Position numbers and translations under genes: made by a program. 9,030 nucleotides of DNA, from the NCBI GenBank assembly GCA_026708165.1, contig JAPOVO010000287.1:1-9030 (forward strand). Direction: 5' to 3'. The stretch comes from Chloroflexota bacterium. Lineage in GTDB: Bacteria > Chloroflexota > UBA11872 > VXNJ01. Shown in pieces: positions 5,522 to 9,030 of the stretch (position 1 is its first letter; each line of letters starts with the position of its first letter). The notes under the pieces were generated by a model. It searched no databases, had not been told where the DNA came from, and saw only the letters and a list, made by a program, of their open reading frames with translations.

Positions 5522-6760
5522 ATGCATGATTCCCCGGGCGAAGCTGGACAGCTAACCGCCGACTACCAGCGTCTGGCTGAGTTGTCGACTCCCGATGGCC
5601 CTGTACAACTTCCTGCCTATGTTCACGTCCCGTTTTGCAGCAGGCACTGCTGGTATTGCGACTTCAACGTATACGAACGCATGGGGCGTCTCATCGAGCC
5701 GTATTGTCGGGCGCTCATCCGCGAGATAGAAGACACGGCGAAGGTCCTGGACGGGCGCGTGCGAGTCGGGTGCGTTTACGTCGGAGGCGGAACTCCGTCG
5801 CTTATAGGTGCAAAACTGCTGGCAGAGATACTCGATGCCCTATCCGTTCACTTCGGATTCGAGCGAGGTTCAGAGGCCACCGTCGAGGCCAACCCGTCGA
5901 ATACCACGTCGAGCTCGCTTTCGGCGCTGGTCGAAGCCGGATATAACCGCCTGAGCGTGGGAGCGCAGTCGCTTTCAGACGGGCGGCTGGCTGAGCTGGA
6001 CCGGCTACACACCGCGACCGAAGCCCTTGAAGCCTTGGACCGTGCCAAGGCCGCCGGCTTCCGGTCCGTCAGCGCCGATCTGCTGTACGGTGTTCCGGGT
6101 CAGACGGTGCGCGAATTCGAGAATGGTCTAAAGAACGTCGTCGACCGGGACGTAGACCACGTTTCCGCCTATGCGCTCACGCTCCATGGCGAGCGGGCCG
6201 TGCAGGCCGGTCGCCGTCTCGGCGGACCTGCTTCCGACGACGCGATGGCGGAGTTCTACGGTGCCGCGGCTGAGCTTTTGCGCGGCGCGGGATTCGAGCA
6301 CTACGAAGTCTCCAACTGGTCGCGCCCCGGGCACCGCTGTGAATACAACGGGTCGATCTGGCGCGGAAGCGAGTATCTCGCCTTCGGCTGCGGCGCGCAC
6401 GGCTACCTGGCGGGCCGCAGGTATTCGCTCGTCCGCGAGCCGCAAGCCTATATCGACGCCATCCTCGAAGGACGGTCGACGGTGCAAAGCCGGGAAACCC
6501 TCACCCAATCAGACCGGCTTGTCGAGTCGATTGTGTTTCCATTGAGGACGCGGGACGGGATCGAACTGCGGGCGTTAACCCACGCCTTCCAATTCGACTT
6601 GATTAACGAAAGACGTGAGGAAATTGATCGCCTCATCGCTAACAAGCTCGCCGAACTCGACGGCGGCAGGCTGCGGCTGACTGAACGCGGGATGATCCTC
6701 GCCGACGCCGTAGCCCTCAGACTCATACCGGACAACGCTGGCGAGCGTGGCTGTGAGTGA
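5522..6760 (+). CDS. hemW: HemW-type radical SAM protein (heme chaperone)
   Basis: HemW is a HemN-like radical-SAM protein thought to deliver heme to membrane respiratory proteins, rather than oxidise coproporphyrinogen. Numbered from ATG 5522 (412 residues), YVHVPFCSRHCWYCDFN holds the [4Fe-4S] cysteines 39, 43 and 46. It is followed by YVGGGTPS, EANPS, NRLSVGAQSL, DLLYGVPGQT, HVSAYALTLH and HYEVSNWSRPGH, then GCGAHGYL. A C-terminal HemN-C-like helical domain carries the REEIDRL and GRLRLTERG elements. The HNxxYW motif typical of HemW reads Y-N-G-S-I-W (275-280), so its His is replaced by Tyr. The N-terminus before YVHVPFC is about 25 residues longer than usual, and no strong ribosome-binding site precedes the ATG. 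The open frame runs back to 5297, but that part lies antisense to the amidohydrolase and is not credible. thpR follows 27 bases downstream. Confidence 0.9.
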   Translation: MHDSPGEAGQLTADYQRLAELSTPDGPVQLPAYVHVPFCSRHCWYCDFNVYERMGRLIEPYCRALIREIEDTAKVLDGRVRVGCVYVGGGTPSLIGAKLLAEILDALSVHFGFERGSEATVEANPSNTTSSSLSALVEAGYNRLSVGAQSLSDGRLAELDRLHTATEALEALDRAKAAGFRSVSADLLYGVPGQTVREFENGLKNVVDRDVDHVSAYALTLHGERAVQAGRRLGGPASDDAMAEFYGAAAELLRGAGFEHYEVSNWSRPGHRCEYNGSIWRGSEYLAFGCGAHGYLAGRRYSLVREPQAYIDAILEGRSTVQSRETLTQSDRLVESIVFPLRTRDGIELRALTHAFQFDLINERREEIDRLIANKLAELDGGRLRLTERGMILADAVALRLIPDNAGERGCE

Positions 6761-6775
6761 GGAGAGACGAGACCG

Positions 6776-6781
6776 TATACT
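6776..6781 (+). promoter_or_regulatory. Probable -10 box for leaderless thpR mRNA
   Basis: TATACT matches the sigma-70-type -10 consensus TATAAT at five of six positions. It lies six bases before the thpR ATG, which would put the transcription start on the A of the ATG. This is the TANNNT-N6-ATG layout of leaderless genes in Actinomycetota and Deinococcota. No good -35 box is visible at the usual distance. The GGAG at 6761-6764 is about 23 bases from the ATG, too far for a ribosome-binding site. Confidence 0.5.
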
Positions 6782-6787
6782 GCGGCC

Positions 6788-7363
6788 ATGAGACTCTTCG
6801 CGGCTATCAACCTGCCGGAGAAAATGATCGACGGCTTGCGCCGCGAACAGGCGAAGCTGGCGAAGTTCGGGGACCGCCTGAGATTGGTCGACCCCTCCGG
6901 CTTGCACATGACCCTTTGTTTTGTGGGCGAGGTGCAGGCGCAGGAGGTCGAGGTCATCGAGCATGGAATGCGTGGTGCTCTGGCCGGACAGTCTCCATTC
7001 ATGCTCGGCTTGGGCGAGGGGGGCAGCTTTCCGAGACCGGACAACGCCAGAGTGGTGTGGGTTGGCGTGGACGGTGAGCTTAGGCGGCTCGAGACCATTC
7101 AAAAGCTGATCGCCGACGAGATGAGCTCCTTGGGATACCGAATCGACCGCAGGCCGTTCAGCCCTCATGTGACCCTGGCCCGAGTCTCACGCAACGCTTC
7201 CAGCGAGGACCGTCGGTCTATAGCCGAGTCAACGGTTGAACTGACGGGATACAGGATGGGTTCGTTCGAGGTGCGTTCAGTTGACCTGATGGAGAGCATA
7301 ATCAGCCGGCACGGCGCCACGTACTCCACCATCGCGCATATCTCGCTCATTTCTCCCGACTAG
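6788..7363 (+). CDS. thpR: RNA 2',3'-cyclic phosphodiesterase (2'-5' RNA ligase family, ThpR)
   Basis: This 191-residue 2H phosphoesterase has both catalytic histidine motifs: LHMTLCF (His40-x-Thr42) and FSPHVTLAR (His127-x-Thr129). The opening MRLFAAINLP is characteristic of the ThpR/LigT branch. ThpR opens 2',3'-cyclic phosphates on RNA ends and in vitro joins tRNA halves by 2'-5' bonds; its cellular role is poorly known. The length is normal and the active site is intact. It follows hemW by 27 bases, but appears to have its own leaderless promoter. Its TAG lies three bases from the stop of the converging gene on the other strand. Confidence 0.93.
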   Translation: MRLFAAINLPEKMIDGLRREQAKLAKFGDRLRLVDPSGLHMTLCFVGEVQAQEVEVIEHGMRGALAGQSPFMLGLGEGGSFPRPDNARVVWVGVDGELRRLETIQKLIADEMSSLGYRIDRRPFSPHVTLARVSRNASSEDRRSIAESTVELTGYRMGSFEVRSVDLMESIISRHGATYSTIAHISLISPD

Positions 7364-7366
7364 CCT

Positions 7367-8188
7367 TCACACCGGCCAGTCGTAGACTGCTACGAGACTC
7401 CTTACCGGTCCGCAACGCCGTTCCGCCATACGGAGCGACCGCCCGTTGGCCGTGTCGATTTCCATCGTGATGGGAAACGCGCCAACTTGGCGCAAATGCT
7501 CCACTGCGCACCCTGTGGCCGCGGCGGCCAGCCTGCTTCGGCGAACTCGCGGCACTAGTCCCGCGAATCCCAGCCGCGCTCCGCCTTCGGGGTTGGCGTT
7601 TGTAAAAAAGAGGGCTATCGGAACGTCCTCGTCGAGTACGGCGAACCCCTGGTAGCTCTCGACTCCCTCGATAGGCGCGTTACGCCATAACGACTTGGCC
7701 AGCCTGTTTATGTCAAGTTGACTTTGCAGCCCCAAACTCTCCGAAGACATGACCTCTTTGAAGAGACCCATGAATCGCCCGCGGCCAAGCTCGGATACCG
7801 GAATCAGTTTCAGGTTGTGTTTAACCGATCTGATCAGGGGCGGCTTGTCGCAAACGAAAAGTGACCGAAGATTGGCCGGAGCTGCTGCACCGCCTTGGAC
7901 GTGATCGATCCAACCGGCAGGCATCCGCAGCCTGAGTCGGCTCGCTCCGGCGCAAAGCGGAGCCGGCTGGAGGCGGACCAGTATTCCCTCAACGAGCCCC
8001 GCGCCCGCCCCCGGAGTTACAGACCGATCGATCGATGTCAGATCGACTTCCACGGTATCTTGGAGCCGCCACGCTATGGCGAAATGGCGCTGCCCGTCTA
8101 TCGAGAGTTCGAGCTCCGCGTAGCGCGCTCCCGACCGATCATCCCAGCTCCGGACGAATCGGAGCGCTAGTCCGTCTGCTCGCCCCAC
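7367..8188 (-). CDS. Degenerate GNAT-like protein downstream of hyuB
   Basis: I do not recognise a named family. The 273-residue protein has an unfamiliar N-terminal half (about 1-110, beta-rich in appearance, no signal peptide or membrane segment). The C-terminal half (about 125-270) follows the plan of a GNAT acyltransferase. It has a strand GFAVLDEDVPIALFF (181-195), a strand and loop GFAGLVPRVRRSRLAAA (207-223), a helix, then ITMEIDTANGRSLRMAERRCG (240-260), which resembles the GNAT 'LeVd..N..A..lYer.GF' element. The acetyl-CoA loop is abnormal: where GNATs have R-G-x-G-x-[GA], it reads R-R-S-R-L-A (216-221), so both key glycines are Arg. The enzyme may be inactive, bind another ligand, or be only a distant relative. 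The GTG start (8186-8188) overlaps hyuB by 22 bases and is the only plausible start; GGTGGAGG lies directly before it. The gene is probably translated coupled to hyuB. Confidence 0.7.
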   Translation of the reverse strand: MGRADGLALRFVRSWDDRSGARYAELELSIDGQRHFAIAWRLQDTVEVDLTSIDRSVTPGAGAGLVEGILVRLQPAPLCAGASRLRLRMPAGWIDHVQGGAAAPANLRSLFVCDKPPLIRSVKHNLKLIPVSELGRGRFMGLFKEVMSSESLGLQSQLDINRLAKSLWRNAPIEGVESYQGFAVLDEDVPIALFFTNANPEGGARLGFAGLVPRVRRSRLAAAATGCAVEHLRQVGAFPITMEIDTANGRSLRMAERRCGPVRSLVAVYDWPV

Positions 8189-9030
8189 CCTCCACCGCCG
8201 GGAGTGCTGATGGAAATAACGTCTCCCGGCTCCACTGAAACCGTTCCCTTGCTCGGCAACGGGCGCCAGCGACCGTTCGTCTTCAGTCGATTACGCCCGA
8301 GTCGACCGGGCCCGCCTCCAGCGAGGCCGTAGGGGTGACGGTTCCGGCGCTCCGAAAGCAGAGTCACTTGCGCCGGAGCCAGCAGCTTGATGTTGCGCTC
8401 CACCCCCTGCCCGCCTCGGTGCGCACCGGCGCCGCCCGACGCGCGCCGAAGCTGATAACGCTCGATCATCACCGGCATTACGAACTCCATCGCCTCCACG
8501 GGCGTGTTCCATGTGTTGGTCATTGCCACCTGGATTCCCGAAGCGCCGGGGTGATTTGGGCCGGCTCCACTTCCGCCGCCGATCGTTTCGTAGTACGCAA
8601 AGGGTTTGTCGCGGAACGGATCGTACCCGCCGAGGGTCACGTTGTTCATCGTCCCCTGACTCGCCGCCGGAACAAGCTCGGGAATTGCGTGGGCCAGCGC
8701 CCCCCAGACGACGTCTACGACTCGCTGGGAAGTCTCGACGTTGCCCCCGGCGACCGCATGTGGCGGGCGCGGATTCAGCACTGAGCGCTCCGGGATGCGG
8801 ACGTCAACGGGCTCGAACGTACCGGCGTTGCCGGGCACGTCGTCGCCTATCAGGCATCGAATCACGTAGTAGACTGCCGACTGCGTAACCGCCGCCGGGG
8901 CGTTCACCGATCCCTGCACGGCGGGATCTGTCCCGTCAAAGTCGACGGTGAGGTGACCGCGATCGGCGGTTATCTTGACCTTGATCCGCACGGGTCGCGA
9001 GTCGATTCCGTCGTCGTCGAGGTAGTCCTC
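8167..9030 (-). CDS. hyuB: Hydantoinase B / 5-oxoprolinase family subunit, C-terminal part
   Basis: This is the C-terminal 287 residues of a HyuB-family protein; the frame is open to the window edge, so the N-terminus lies beyond 9030. Family members, usually 500-600 residues, pair with HyuA to hydrolyse N-methylhydantoin, 5-oxoproline or related cyclic imides with ATP. They also include acetone carboxylase subunits. The signature stretches are LTVDFDGTDPAVQGSVNAP, DVPGNAGTFEPV, AVAGGNVETSQR, YYETIGGGSGAG, MTNTWNTPVEAMEF, SGGAGAHRGGQGVER, and the terminal GDVISISTPGGGGWGEQ, in the usual order. The end is intact at TAG 8167-8169. Whether hyuA lies upstream cannot be seen. The GNAT-like gene overlaps its 3' end. 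The substrate is not predictable from this part. Confidence 0.93.
   Translation of the reverse strand, partial: EDYLDDDGIDSRPVRIKVKITADRGHLTVDFDGTDPAVQGSVNAPAAVTQSAVYYVIRCLIGDDVPGNAGTFEPVDVRIPERSVLNPRPPHAVAGGNVETSQRVVDVVWGALAHAIPELVPAASQGTMNNVTLGGYDPFRDKPFAYYETIGGGSGAGPNHPGASGIQVAMTNTWNTPVEAMEFVMPVMIERYQLRRASGGAGAHRGGQGVERNIKLLAPAQVTLLSERRNRHPYGLAGGGPGRLGRNRLKTNGRWRPLPSKGTVSVEPGDVISISTPGGGGWGEQTD

Overview
This is a GC-rich, densely packed bacterial window of about 9 kb. It carries ten protein-coding genes, and I found no rRNA, tRNA, CRISPR array, insertion sequence or long repeat. The ksgA - pth - mfd order resembles the arrangement seen (with extra genes between) in Gram-positive and related 'terrabacterial' lineages. 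Several genes start with TTG or GTG, and one looks leaderless. Together with a metabolic set of dehydrogenases, an amidohydrolase and a hydantoinase-type subunit, this suggests an uncultivated Chloroflexota- or Actinomycetota-like bacterium. The taxonomic guess is weak inference.

Layout. A block of seven genes reads leftward (minus strand) from 5460 to 10. In transcription order it is: a TIM-barrel amidohydrolase, the house-cleaning NTP pyrophosphatase rdgB, a 200-base gap, two overlapping short-chain dehydrogenases, the 16S rRNA dimethyltransferase ksgA (rsmA), peptidyl-tRNA hydrolase pth, and the N-terminal part of the transcription-repair coupling factor mfd. Reading rightward from 5522 are hemW (radical-SAM heme chaperone) and thpR (RNA 2',3'-cyclic phosphodiesterase). 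At the right end, minus strand, hyuB (hydantoinase B / oxoprolinase family; its beginning lies outside the window) overlaps a degenerate GNAT-like protein. The GNAT-like gene converges on thpR with only 3 bases between the stop codons.

How the genes relate. ksgA, pth, mfd, rdgB, hemW and thpR are genome-maintenance, translation or cofactor genes. The amidohydrolase, the SDR pair and HyuB look catabolic, but their substrates cannot be read from sequence. Tight stop/start overlaps (SDR pair; pth-mfd; hyuB-GNAT) imply co-transcription and probably translational coupling.

The most notable points are: mfd ends at two in-frame stops after only its UvrB-like domains; thpR has a -10 hexamer six bases before its ATG; HemW has Tyr in place of His in its HNxxYW motif; Pth has Leu at the usual Asn of GGHNG; and the GNAT-like protein has lost the glycines of its acetyl-CoA loop. 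I see no convincing undescribed multi-gene system here.
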